From JAUIJL01 sp965366625 (lineage in GTDB: Bacteria; Acidobacteriota; Thermoanaerobaculia; Multivoradales; J023): 64,000 bases of DNA. A program made the translations under genes and the position numbers. This document shows, one piece after another, positions 1-7,542 of the stretch (position 1 is its first letter; every line of letters begins with the position of its first letter). The stretch lies in the NCBI GenBank assembly GCA_965366625.1, contig CBDUGP010000017.1, forward strand, positions 1 to 64,000, read 5' to 3'. The notes beneath the pieces are model-generated. The model did not search any database and was not told the origin of the DNA. It saw only the letters and a list, made by a program, of their open reading frames with translations.

Positions 1-1018
1 TGCGTCGCCAGGCTTCGTTTTCGTCGGGAATGAGAATGCCGAGGTAGTAGGTGCCTGCGGAGAGCCCGCCGACGTTTCCGAGCGGATTGACGGTGAGGGT
101 CTCGGTGCCGCTGCCGCCCGCGGAGAGTGTGACGTAGTCGTTTCCGAGGTAGATGTCGGAGGTGCTGATGGTGGTGTTGGTGGAGAGGTAATACTCGATC
201 TCTCGACTGGAGACCGACGACGAGCCGACGTTGTGGATGGTGGCGGTGACGGTGAAGCTTTGGTCCAAATAAGCGGGAATGGGTGTCGCGGAGATGGTCG
301 GGATCTCCAAATCCGGCACCGGTGGCGTGTCGAGGACCTCGATGGAAGCGGTGCGTCGCCAGGCTTCGTTTTCGTCGGGAATGAGAATGCCGAGGTAGTA
401 GGTGCCTGCGGAGAGCCCGCCGACGTTTCCGAGCGGATTGACGGTGAGGGTCTCGGTGCCGCTGCCGCCCGCGGAGAGTGTGACGTAGTCGTTTCCGAGG
501 TAGATGTCGGAGGTGCTGATGGTGGTGTTGGTGGAGAGGTAATACTCGATCTCTCGACTGGAGACCGACGACGAGCCGACATTGTGGATGGTAGCCGTGA
601 CGGTGAAGCTTTGGTCCAAGTAGGCGGGCAAAGGGGTCGCCGCAATGGTCGGGATTTCCAAGTCGGCGGCAGGTGCCGCGGCTTGGACCTCGATGGAGGA
701 ATTCCTGCGCCAAGCCTCGCTCTCCGCGGGAATGATGATGCCGATGTAGTAAGTTCCCGGCGACAAGCCACTGATATTGCCGAGCGGGTTGACGGTGATG
801 GTCTCGGTGCCGCTACCGCCGGCGGAGAGGGTGACGTAGTCGTTGCCGAGGTAGTAGTCGGAAGTGCTGATGGTGGTGTTGGTGGAGAGGTAATACTCGA
901 TCTCTCGGCTGGAGACCGACGACGATCCCGCGTTGGTCACCGTTGCGGTGATCGAAAAGCTCTGGTCCAAATAGGCGGGCAACGGCGTCGCTGCGATCGA
1001 CGGAATCTCCAGATCCGC
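1..1018 (-). repeat. 351-bp tandem repeats encoding CARDB domains
   Basis: Three in-frame direct repeats with a period of exactly 351 bp (117 codons): 668-1018, 317-667 and the partial copy 1-316. The two left-hand copies are identical over 229 nt (1-229 against 352-580), while the copy at 668-1018 is more diverged, which points to recent duplication or homogenisation at the left. Confidence 0.93.
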
Positions 1019-1651
1019 CCCTCCGACCTTCTCGGCAGATCCGGCCTCCCGGCTGACCACCGTCGATTCGGGATCCGTGAGCTCGGACGGTTCGAGCTCG
1101 CCGATCGGCATCCTGACCGCGTGAGATCCCGAGCCCAGGAAGCCGTCCTCCGAAAGACCGTCAGGGTCCACGGCCGACCTCTCCGTCGAGCTCGGATTCC
1201 GTGAGCAACAAAACGCCTCTTCGGGAACGTCGAGAGAATCACCTATTTCCAGCCTGGCGGTCGAATCCTGCGCTTCGCTCCAAGTGTCGTTCTCAGAAAC
1301 TGTCTGCCGAGCCGACTGATCAGCACCTCGATCGACCGTCGCCCGAACGACGTCTTCCTCATGGCCGTCCGCCGGTATGGGCTCGTGATTCAGCTGGAGC
1401 AGAATCGCGGAGCCCGAGTCTGCCGAAGCCCCTTGCCGCGTGGTCGAGTCCGAGCCCGGCGAGGCTCCCTGGGCGGTGGCTTCCGAAGACACGGTGGCGT
1501 CTTGTCCGGAATCGGCGGCGAAAAGGATCGGTGCCCAAAGGACGCTCAACATCAGGAAACCGAGAAGTCCCTTCGTGTATGAAGGACCCTTCAAGTCGGA
1601 AAGATTTTTCGTGTAGACCTTCGTTCGCGATGCTGGTTTCCTGAGCGCCAT
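1..1651 (-). CDS. Secreted CARDB-repeat protein (C-terminus beyond left edge)
   Basis: The minus-strand reading frame is open from an ATG at 1651 to the window edge (550 codons visible). A strong ribosome binding site, AAAGGAGAGG, lies 5 nt upstream of the ATG. Residues about 30-46 form a hydrophobic signal-peptide segment (GLLGFLMLSVLWAPILFAA) followed by a low-complexity Ser/Asp/Glu region of about 165 residues. From about residue 212 there are at least two full and one partial CARDB-type beta-sandwich repeats of 117 aa, each starting (A/P)DLEIP and containing YYLSTNTTIS and GTYY(L/I)GI. CARDB domains are Ig-like modules usually found on exported surface or matrix proteins, so an adhesion or surface role is inferred. 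It is divergent from the ECF sigma operon and could be a target of that sigma factor; this is a guess from position only. Confidence 0.88.
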   Translation of the reverse strand, partial: MALRKPASRTKVYTKNLSDLKGPSYTKGLLGFLMLSVLWAPILFAADSGQDATVSSEATAQGASPGSDSTTRQGASADSGSAILLQLNHEPIPADGHEEDVVRATVDRGADQSARQTVSENDTWSEAQDSTARLEIGDSLDVPEEAFCCSRNPSSTERSAVDPDGLSEDGFLGSGSHAVRMPIGELEPSELTDPESTVVSREAGSAEKVGGADLEIPSIAATPLPAYLDQSFSITATVTNAGSSSVSSREIEYYLSTNTTISTSDYYLGNDYVTLSAGGSGTETITVNPLGNISGLSPGTYYIGIIIPAESEAWRRNSSIEVQAAAPAADLEIPTIAATPLPAYLDQSFTVTATIHNVGSSSVSSREIEYYLSTNTTISTSDIYLGNDYVTLSAGGSGTETLTVNPLGNVGGLSAGTYYLGILIPDENEAWRRTASIEVLDTPPVPDLEIPTISATPIPAYLDQSFTVTATIHNVGSSSVSSREIEYYLSTNTTISTSDIYLGNDYVTLSAGGSGTETLTVNPLGNVGGLSAGTYYLGILIPDENEAWRR

Positions 1652-2016
1652 GGATTCCTCTCCTTTGATTCCGGGCGATGACCCGTCCGGCATATCTCAT
1701 GGACGGTCGTCTTCGTCGGCAAGAGGTAAACGCGACATTCGAGGCCCGACAGGCTCAAATTTTTTGTTCAAGCCCGAAATTATCTGAACCGCCTGTAAAA
1801 ATCGGATCAAGAGGTTGGTGATGTGGCCACCTTTGCCGTGGGACAGGGGGCGATCCGAATCAATCGTGCTCGGCTCGACGTGATCCGGTAAGCTATTTGT
1901 GCAAACACGATCGGGGTTGGCTCGGCGGCTGGGGGGCGATTTTCGACAGCTTTCCGTTTTTTAGAGCCCTGACGGAGGGCGCTCGAGAATTCTCATCGGA
2001 CAACTAGAGGGAAGCA
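1652..2016. promoter_or_regulatory. Divergent intergenic region between CARDB gene and ECF sigma operon
   Basis: 365 bp with no credible reading frame. It is visibly more AT-rich around 1755-1805 than its surroundings and must hold the promoters for both divergent genes. I could not fix a convincing -35/-10 pair on either strand. The plus-strand ribosome binding site AGAGGGAAG lies just before the TTG at 2017. Confidence 0.5.
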
Positions 2017-2625
2017 TTGGTCATATCAGACGACTCGGCGCGAGATCGGGAGTTCGGCCGTTTGTACCAAGCCTATTTTAGGCGGGTGTGTTTTTTCTAT
2101 TCGAAACAAGGTTTCTCATCGGCGCAGTCGGAAGAGCTGGCCCAAGACGCGTTTCTCAATATCTACAAAGGTCTGGGTAGCTTTCGGGGCGAGTCCAACA
2201 TCGAGACCTGGCTTTTTCGAATCGTCAGAAATACTTTGAAGAATAGGTTCCGCCAGGATCAAGCCCAGAGACGAGGTGCGACCGAGGTGTCGATCTCGAG
2301 CGGCGATGAAGAGCCGGGGGCTACCGCGGAGGGACCGGTCGCGGTCTATGACGGCTCAGAGCCGGAGCGTGCCTTGCTTTCGGCAGAGAAGCTCCGCTTG
2401 CTCCAGGCGGCCTTGACCGAGCTGCCACCTCAGATGCGGGAAGTGTTGACGTTGAGGCTCAGCAGCGGGTTGAAGTATCGAGAAATCGCCGAGAGGATGA
2501 ATATATCCATCGAGACGGTGAAGTCGCACCTCTTTCAAGCCCGTCAGAAATTGAAGATGTCAGTGGGTAGCTACTTCGAAATCGAGCGACACGACGATCA
2601 AGGGGGTGGCCATGGAAACGCGTAA
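2017..2625 (+). CDS. ECF-type RNA polymerase sigma factor
   Basis: A 202-aa protein of normal ECF length. Residues about 10-75 form the sigma-2 region with the typical core EELAQDAFLNIYKGLGSF followed by the -10 recognition part (ETWLFRIVRNTLKNRFRQ). Residues about 130-180 form sigma-4, a helix-turn-helix with LPPQMREVLTLRLSSGLKY then IAERMNISIETVKSHLFQAR. The start is a TTG at 2017 with AGAGGGAAG 7-11 nt upstream; no better ATG exists before the conserved region. It directs RNA polymerase to a small extracytoplasmic-stress type regulon and is translationally overlapped with the zinc-finger membrane protein that follows, the usual sigma/anti-sigma arrangement. Its targets probably include its own operon and perhaps the divergent CARDB gene (inference). 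Confidence 0.95.
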   Translation: MVISDDSARDREFGRLYQAYFRRVCFFYSKQGFSSAQSEELAQDAFLNIYKGLGSFRGESNIETWLFRIVRNTLKNRFRQDQAQRRGATEVSISSGDEEPGATAEGPVAVYDGSEPERALLSAEKLRLLQAALTELPPQMREVLTLRLSSGLKYREIAERMNISIETVKSHLFQARQKLKMSVGSYFEIERHDDQGGGHGNA

Positions 2626-3364
2626 GCCCACCTTGGCCGACGGCCTGCGGCAGCTGGAGAGGGAAGCCGTCGACCATTCCACACACCTCGATCTGCTGGC
2701 CCTTGCGATGGATGAGCTAGACCGCGATCGACAGAAGCTTGTGGAGGATCATTTGCGCGAGTGTGAGCCGTGCCGACAACGATTCGAGGACCTGCGGAGC
2801 CTGCCGGAAGAGCCCTCCGACTCCGATCAAGCTCCCTCCCAGCAGCGGGTAGACGAGATTTGGCAGACCTTACAAGCGGGAGCAGTCGGAGAGAAAACGG
2901 TCGAAGCAACCTCTGGTGCGTTCGGGTATCTAGCCGTTGCGGCATCACTCATTCTCATGTGCGGAGCTTTTTGGATGGGGCAGCAATGGGTGGACGAGGT
3001 CGAGAGGCCTGCGGTGGTGGCAGTGACGGCTCTCAGCCCTGCTCATCTGACCAGAGCCGAGCCGGCCCCGGATTCCGTCAACTGTCCGGATCCCTCCGAA
3101 GGGTCCAAGTCGTTCGTGTTGCTGTTGCCGGTGGAGCCCGAGGGCGCCACAGCTCTCTACGATGTGGTGATCAAGATCGGCGGAACGCCCGAATCCGAAG
3201 AAGGATTGAGGTTTGGAGAGGTCCGGGCCCATGGATTGGGCCAGCTGGCGATCCAGATTCCCTTCGATCTTCTTCCGGACGGCGACCACGCGATCGAGGT
3301 CGAATCGACGCAGGGATCCCCCACCCGATTCGAGTTGCGGGTCGATTGTCGCCGCGGCCGCTGA
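2612..3364 (+). CDS. Zinc-finger (zf-HC2) anti-sigma-like single-pass membrane protein
   Basis: A 250-aa protein. The cytoplasmic N-terminus carries an HxxxCxxC motif (His47, Cys51, Cys54), the signature of zinc-binding anti-sigma domains. A transmembrane helix lies at about residues 105-124, followed by about 125 residues of predicted beta-rich extracytoplasmic domain. The ATG at 2612 is preferred over the GTG at 2606 because AGGGGG sits 5 nt before it. It overlaps the sigma factor gene by 14 nt, so it is almost certainly its partner and would hold it at the membrane. I do not recognise the outer domain, which would be the sensor part. The CHAT protease next door is a candidate to act on it, but that is speculation. 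Confidence 0.85.
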   Translation: METRKPTLADGLRQLEREAVDHSTHLDLLALAMDELDRDRQKLVEDHLRECEPCRQRFEDLRSLPEEPSDSDQAPSQQRVDEIWQTLQAGAVGEKTVEATSGAFGYLAVAASLILMCGAFWMGQQWVDEVERPAVVAVTALSPAHLTRAEPAPDSVNCPDPSEGSKSFVLLLPVEPEGATALYDVVIKIGGTPESEEGLRFGEVRAHGLGQLAIQIPFDLLPDGDHAIEVESTQGSPTRFELRVDCRRGR

Positions 3365-3395
3365 GGTGGCTGCCGTCCGCTTTGAGCTCGACAGG

Positions 3396-6140
3396 ATGTC
3401 CAAAAAGACACGCTTTTGGATCGGATTGCTGTGTTTGGCGACAGTCGCGGCCACGGCTTGCCGTTCGAAGCCGGAGATGGGTCACGAAAACAGCTCCAAC
3501 GAAGAAGAACCCAAAAAAGCCGTAGCTCTCGAGCAGGGTGGTCCGGAGTCGAGCGCTTCTGGACCAGCACAGGGTCTCGAAAGAAAAGAGAAAAGTCTCG
3601 AAGAGCTGAGCGGGGCAGTCGCCCGGGCGAGAGCGGCGGGTGATCCAAGGGAGCTGGCCGACAGCCTGGAGCGATTCGGAGCCCGGTCGGCGGCAATCGG
3701 AGATTCCGAGACCGCTGAAGAGAGCTATGAAGAAGCTCTCTCGATCTATCGTCAGCTCGGTGTAGCCGAGGGCGAGCTCCGCTGTTATCGATGGCTGGCG
3801 AGGCTTCACAGAATTTCCGGAAATGTCGGTCAAGCTTTGGAGAGTTATCGACGGGCGTATTCCCTGGCTGAGAAGCTGGGGGATCCCGTCCGCCAGGGGC
3901 TCGCCGTCAACGGCTGGGCGGTTCTGAACGATCAGATCGGTGACCTCGGTTCGGCGGTGGCGGGTTTCGAGGAAGCGCTCGGACTTTTTCTGGAGTCGAA
4001 TGCAGAGGCGGAAACCGCGTTGGCGAGCACGAATTTGGCGGCCACTCTTGCACAGCTCGGACAATCCGCCCGGGCCATGGACCTTCTGACCGATGCCATT
4101 AACGTCTACCGAACGCTCGAAGATCGCGAAGGGCAAGTCTCCGTGTGGCTCCAGGTGGGTTGGTTGCATTTTCTCGATGGTGAGCTGAGCCGTGCCAAAA
4201 CGGCGCTGTTGGAGGCCGAACGCCTGCTGACCCCGGAGATGAGCCCAGGGCTGAGAGCCGGAATCCAAGGGCGCCTCGGAACGGTTTTCCTCGCCGAGCA
4301 AGAGTGGGAGCGGGCCGAGAATCAGTATCTCGCCGCGATGAAAACAGGCCGGGACCACGGCTTGTCGAGCAGCCTCGCCTACTCATTGGTCAATCTTTGC
4401 CGTTGGCATGTGATTTCGCAACAGGCGCTTGAAGGTGAGGAGACTTGCGATCGGGCGGTGTCGGCTGCCCGAGAAGCCGGCAACGAAGGGGCCTTGGCGA
4501 GCGCGCACCTTTGGCGAGCACATCACCATCGAGAGTCCGGTGTGCTCTCGATGGCGATGCGTGACGCGTTGTCGGCCGTGAGCTCGCTGGAAAAGATGGG
4601 TCTGCGGGTTCCGGGGCGGCGAGGTCGATCCCAATATGCGTCTGAACGCTCCACCTATTTCGACCTGGTGGTCGAGCTCTCTATGGAGCTCGGACGTACA
4701 GGGGAAGCCTTGGCAGCCAGTGACCGTCTTCGCGGCCAAGGCTTGGCCGAAGCGTTGATGAAGATTAGAGATCCCATTTTCGGCGGCGGGCATACCGAAG
4801 CCCGGCGGCTGCTGTTGCAGATGGCCGATCTTCAAGGTGCTGCTCGAGCGAGGTGGGCTCTCGGAGAAAACGGCGACGATGTCGAAAGGCGGTTGAGGGA
4901 AACCTATGCGGCCTATGAGGGTCTGCACCGTCCGGATGCCCGGCTCGTGCCTCAAAGACTGGAAGCTTTAGGAAGCAAAACCGTCGAGCCGAGCCGATGG
5001 TTGGAAACGAGATCGGACGATCCTCTGGTGATCGTATTCGGGATCGGCGAACGAAAATCGTTCGTCTGGACCGTTGAAAAGAGCGGAGTTCGCGGGCATC
5101 GGCTCAAGGTGTCGATATCGGAGCTCGAATCCCTGGTTTCGGGTTTTCTGAGATATCTGTCAGATGCTCGCGGTTGGATCCACGCTCGGCATCGTACGGC
5201 CTTGGGCCGTGCTCTTTTCGACGCGTTGTTGTCGCCGATCTCCGATCGAATGCTCCCCGAGCGAAGGCTGATCATCGTTCCCGACGGCAGCTTGCGTTCG
5301 ATTCCTTTTGCGGCCTTACCCTCTCCGAGCGGCGGGTCGCAGGCCGGGGAAACCTATCTGGTCGAAGATCACGAGATTGTCCAGGCTCCCTCCCTGGGGT
5401 TGCTGACGGCTCTCGGGGCGAGGTCGAAATCGGCCGCGAGAAAGCGAATCGGAGTGATTGCCGATCCAGTGTACGGGCCTTCGGATCCCCGCTGGCCGAA
5501 GAACAGACCACAAACACAGAGCCGGGAAGAGTTTGCTCGCCTCGAAGGCTCGCTGAGGGAGATCGAGGCGATCAAAAACGTCTTGGGTGCCGAATCCGGG
5601 GCATGGGCAACCGGCTATGAGGCCTCCGCCGCGGCGATTCGAGAGGGCACCCTGGATCTCTCAGAATTCGCGATTCTTCATTTCGCCGTTCATGGCAGCC
5701 TGGACTCGGAGCGACCCGAGCTTTCTGCTCTCGTCCTCTCCCAATACGACCGATTCGGTCGCCCTGTGGACGGGTTCTTGCGGGTCGGGGATATTTTCTT
5801 TTTGGATCTCAAGGCCCAATTGGTCGTGGCCGGGGCTTGTCGCACGGGGTTGGGAGGCACCTTTAGAAGTGAGGCTCTCAGTGCCTTTGCCCAAGCGTTC
5901 ATGGCGGCGGGCGCATCTCAAGTCTTGGTCAGCCATTGGTTGGTGGACGATCAAGCCACTTCGATGCTGATGACCCGGTTCTACGACTACCTGACGCAAG
6001 AGGGTTATCGGCCCGGCGCAGCACTTAGGCGAGCTCAGCGGGATTTGTTGGAGGATCCCCGCTTTCGTCGCCCCTATTTTTGGGCGCCGTTTGTGCTCCA
6101 AGGCGACGGTTCGAGCCTTCGTTTGCCGGGCTTTGGTTGA
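3396..6140 (+). CDS. TPR-repeat CHAT-domain protease, exported or lipoprotein-like
   Basis: A 914-aa protein starting at the ATG at 3396; the frame is open upstream inside the preceding gene but that part has the wrong codon character. Residues 1-22 are a signal sequence ending LATVAATAC, a weak lipobox. Residues about 80-400 are TPR-type helical repeats (ESYEEALSIYRQLGV, QALESYRRAYSLAEKLGD and others). Residues about 560-910 form a CHAT peptidase domain (clan CD) with the catalytic His766 in HFAVHG and Cys815 in GACRTG, followed by the usual SHWLVDDQATSMLMTRFY. CHAT proteases are caspase/separase relatives often activated by TPR-mediated binding. Following sigma and anti-sigma genes, it may be part of the same envelope stress response. 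Confidence 0.92.
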   Translation: MSKKTRFWIGLLCLATVAATACRSKPEMGHENSSNEEEPKKAVALEQGGPESSASGPAQGLERKEKSLEELSGAVARARAAGDPRELADSLERFGARSAAIGDSETAEESYEEALSIYRQLGVAEGELRCYRWLARLHRISGNVGQALESYRRAYSLAEKLGDPVRQGLAVNGWAVLNDQIGDLGSAVAGFEEALGLFLESNAEAETALASTNLAATLAQLGQSARAMDLLTDAINVYRTLEDREGQVSVWLQVGWLHFLDGELSRAKTALLEAERLLTPEMSPGLRAGIQGRLGTVFLAEQEWERAENQYLAAMKTGRDHGLSSSLAYSLVNLCRWHVISQQALEGEETCDRAVSAAREAGNEGALASAHLWRAHHHRESGVLSMAMRDALSAVSSLEKMGLRVPGRRGRSQYASERSTYFDLVVELSMELGRTGEALAASDRLRGQGLAEALMKIRDPIFGGGHTEARRLLLQMADLQGAARARWALGENGDDVERRLRETYAAYEGLHRPDARLVPQRLEALGSKTVEPSRWLETRSDDPLVIVFGIGERKSFVWTVEKSGVRGHRLKVSISELESLVSGFLRYLSDARGWIHARHRTALGRALFDALLSPISDRMLPERRLIIVPDGSLRSIPFAALPSPSGGSQAGETYLVEDHEIVQAPSLGLLTALGARSKSAARKRIGVIADPVYGPSDPRWPKNRPQTQSREEFARLEGSLREIEAIKNVLGAESGAWATGYEASAAAIREGTLDLSEFAILHFAVHGSLDSERPELSALVLSQYDRFGRPVDGFLRVGDIFFLDLKAQLVVAGACRTGLGGTFRSEALSAFAQAFMAAGASQVLVSHWLVDDQATSMLMTRFYDYLTQEGYRPGAALRRAQRDLLEDPRFRRPYFWAPFVLQGDGSSLRLPGFG

Positions 6141-6385
6141 GCGCCCCTCTGAACAATTCGCCGCCGCCGGTGTCTAAGAAGAAAACGACGCCTCGGTCGG
6201 TCGACTCGACCGCCGTCTACGAAAACGTTTACTTCTTGGAGGAAGATGTGTCTTCAGACCTCTTGTTTTCGAGCATTCCCGGCCCATTCTTAAACGACCC
6301 GCCGCCAGACCCGCCCGTCGATCAAAACACGGGTGACAAAAATCCCGAATCCAAAGGGGCCAAGATCAAGAAAAAGAAGCCCTGA
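6137..6385 (+). CDS. Small hypothetical protein, charged Pro/Lys-rich tail
   Basis: An 82-aa reading frame beginning with a TTG that overlaps the stop of the CHAT gene (TTGA), which would allow translational coupling; a GTG at 6170 is an alternative start. The composition is an acidic, aromatic middle (TAVYENVYFLEEDVSSDLL), a Pro-rich stretch and a Lys-rich end (SKGAKIKKKKP). No domain, signal peptide or membrane segment is seen and no clear ribosome binding site is present. Its place between two clan-CD protease genes is the only hint of role. It could be a non-coding stretch that happens to be open. Confidence 0.45.
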   Translation: MSAPLNNSPPPVSKKKTTPRSVDSTAVYENVYFLEEDVSSDLLFSSIPGPFLNDPPPDPPVDQNTGDKNPESKGAKIKKKKP

Positions 6386-6541
6386 TTTGCTGGGCTGCTA
6401 AGCCACAGGATAAGAGAGCCCAAGAAATTTTCGATTTTTTGGGCGTCTCTCTGAACATTCCCGCTCGATTGGACTCTATCGGTAGCAAAGATTCCGCAGT
6501 AGTCAGAATCGAATGATGGCCGAAAGTCCGAGGGAGCTGAG

Positions 6542-7534
6542 ATGAGATCGTTTGATCGTGGATTTGCCGTCGTCGTCGGGATCAAGTCGTACGAGTATGT
6601 GGGTGCTCTTCGCAACGCAGTTCTGCGAGACGCATCCGAATTGGCCGAGGTGCTACGCGACCCGGATCGCTGTGCCTATCCCATTGAGCAAGTTCGACAC
6701 CTCCGGGATCGCCTGGCCACGGCGGATGCCGTCCGTCGGGAGCTGCGTTGGCTCGCGGAGGTCACGGGCCCCGACGACACAGCGGTGTTCTTCTTCTCCG
6801 GTCACGGCTTTCGGGCTCGACGAGCCGACGGCAACGGGTGGGCCAATGCCCTGGTCGCGGTGGACGGAAACCCGGCGGATTTCCCCGCCGGATTGATCGA
6901 AGAACGAGAGCTGACGGAGCTTTTGAGAGGGATTCGGGCGGGTCGGTTGCTGGTGATCCTCGACGCATGTTTCGCGGCCGGCGTCGGTGAGGTCAAAGAC
7001 GTCGTGCTGGACAGCGACTTGGTCAAATCCGGATTCGACGAGTCTTTTTTCGAACGACTCGGCCACGGCAAGGGGCGGGTTTTGATCGCGTCGAGCCGTG
7101 CTGAGGAAGTGTCCTATTTCGCCAAGGACGGACGGCACAGCAGATTCAGTCATCACCTTCTGGAAGCTTTGGAAAACGGCGTGGACGGAGACACCGAGAT
7201 CGTCGGTGTTCTCGACCTGTTCCGGCATCTTTCGGTCGCGGTCCGGGAGCACGATCCCAGCCAGCCCCAGCATCCGGTCTTGAAGGCGGAAGTGGAAGAC
7301 AACTTCGCCATCGCCATGGCACCGCGGCGCTCACAAGCAGATCTCGAACGCGATCGATCTTCGAAATCTTCGGTGAACGGACCGGAGCATAAGCGGTCCA
7401 GTGATTCGGGAAGTGGCTCGAATATAGGCGTACAGAACAACAACAGCAATATCGGTGTTCAAAACAACACGACCAACAATACCGGGCCGCAGATTGGATC
7501 GATCTCGGGCGGTGCCAACTTCAACTTCGGCTGA
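6542..7534 (+). CDS. Caspase-family (peptidase C14) protein with Asn-rich repeat tail
   Basis: A 330-aa protein. The caspase fold covers residues about 7-255: RGFAVVVGIKSYEY, then the His88 motif FFFSGHG and the Cys143 motif VILDACFAAG, so the catalytic dyad is intact. After a Ser/Arg-rich linker the last 40 residues hold two NIGVQNN units, TTNNTGPQIG and SGGANFNFG, a composition like the Asn/Gly-rich amyloid signalling motifs known from bacterial and fungal cell-death proteins; I do not claim a match to a named motif. No signal peptide, so cytoplasmic. A 156-bp gap separates it from the gene upstream and only 8 bp from the one downstream. Likely a regulated protease in a signalling or cell-death pathway. 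Confidence 0.92.
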   Translation: MRSFDRGFAVVVGIKSYEYVGALRNAVLRDASELAEVLRDPDRCAYPIEQVRHLRDRLATADAVRRELRWLAEVTGPDDTAVFFFSGHGFRARRADGNGWANALVAVDGNPADFPAGLIEERELTELLRGIRAGRLLVILDACFAAGVGEVKDVVLDSDLVKSGFDESFFERLGHGKGRVLIASSRAEEVSYFAKDGRHSRFSHHLLEALENGVDGDTEIVGVLDLFRHLSVAVREHDPSQPQHPVLKAEVEDNFAIAMAPRRSQADLERDRSSKSSVNGPEHKRSSDSGSGSNIGVQNNNSNIGVQNNTTNNTGPQIGSISGGANFNFG

Positions 7535-7542
7535 GGCGGCAC

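Noticed and set aside
233..1204. Long plus-strand open frame opposite the CARDB gene
   Set aside because: It is the antisense shadow of the 351-bp repeats; its translation repeats DGEALVQ-type units only because the real gene repeats.
3171..4358. 395-codon minus-strand open frame inside the CHAT gene
   Set aside because: Antisense to a well-supported TPR-CHAT gene; no ribosome binding site and no recognisable domain.
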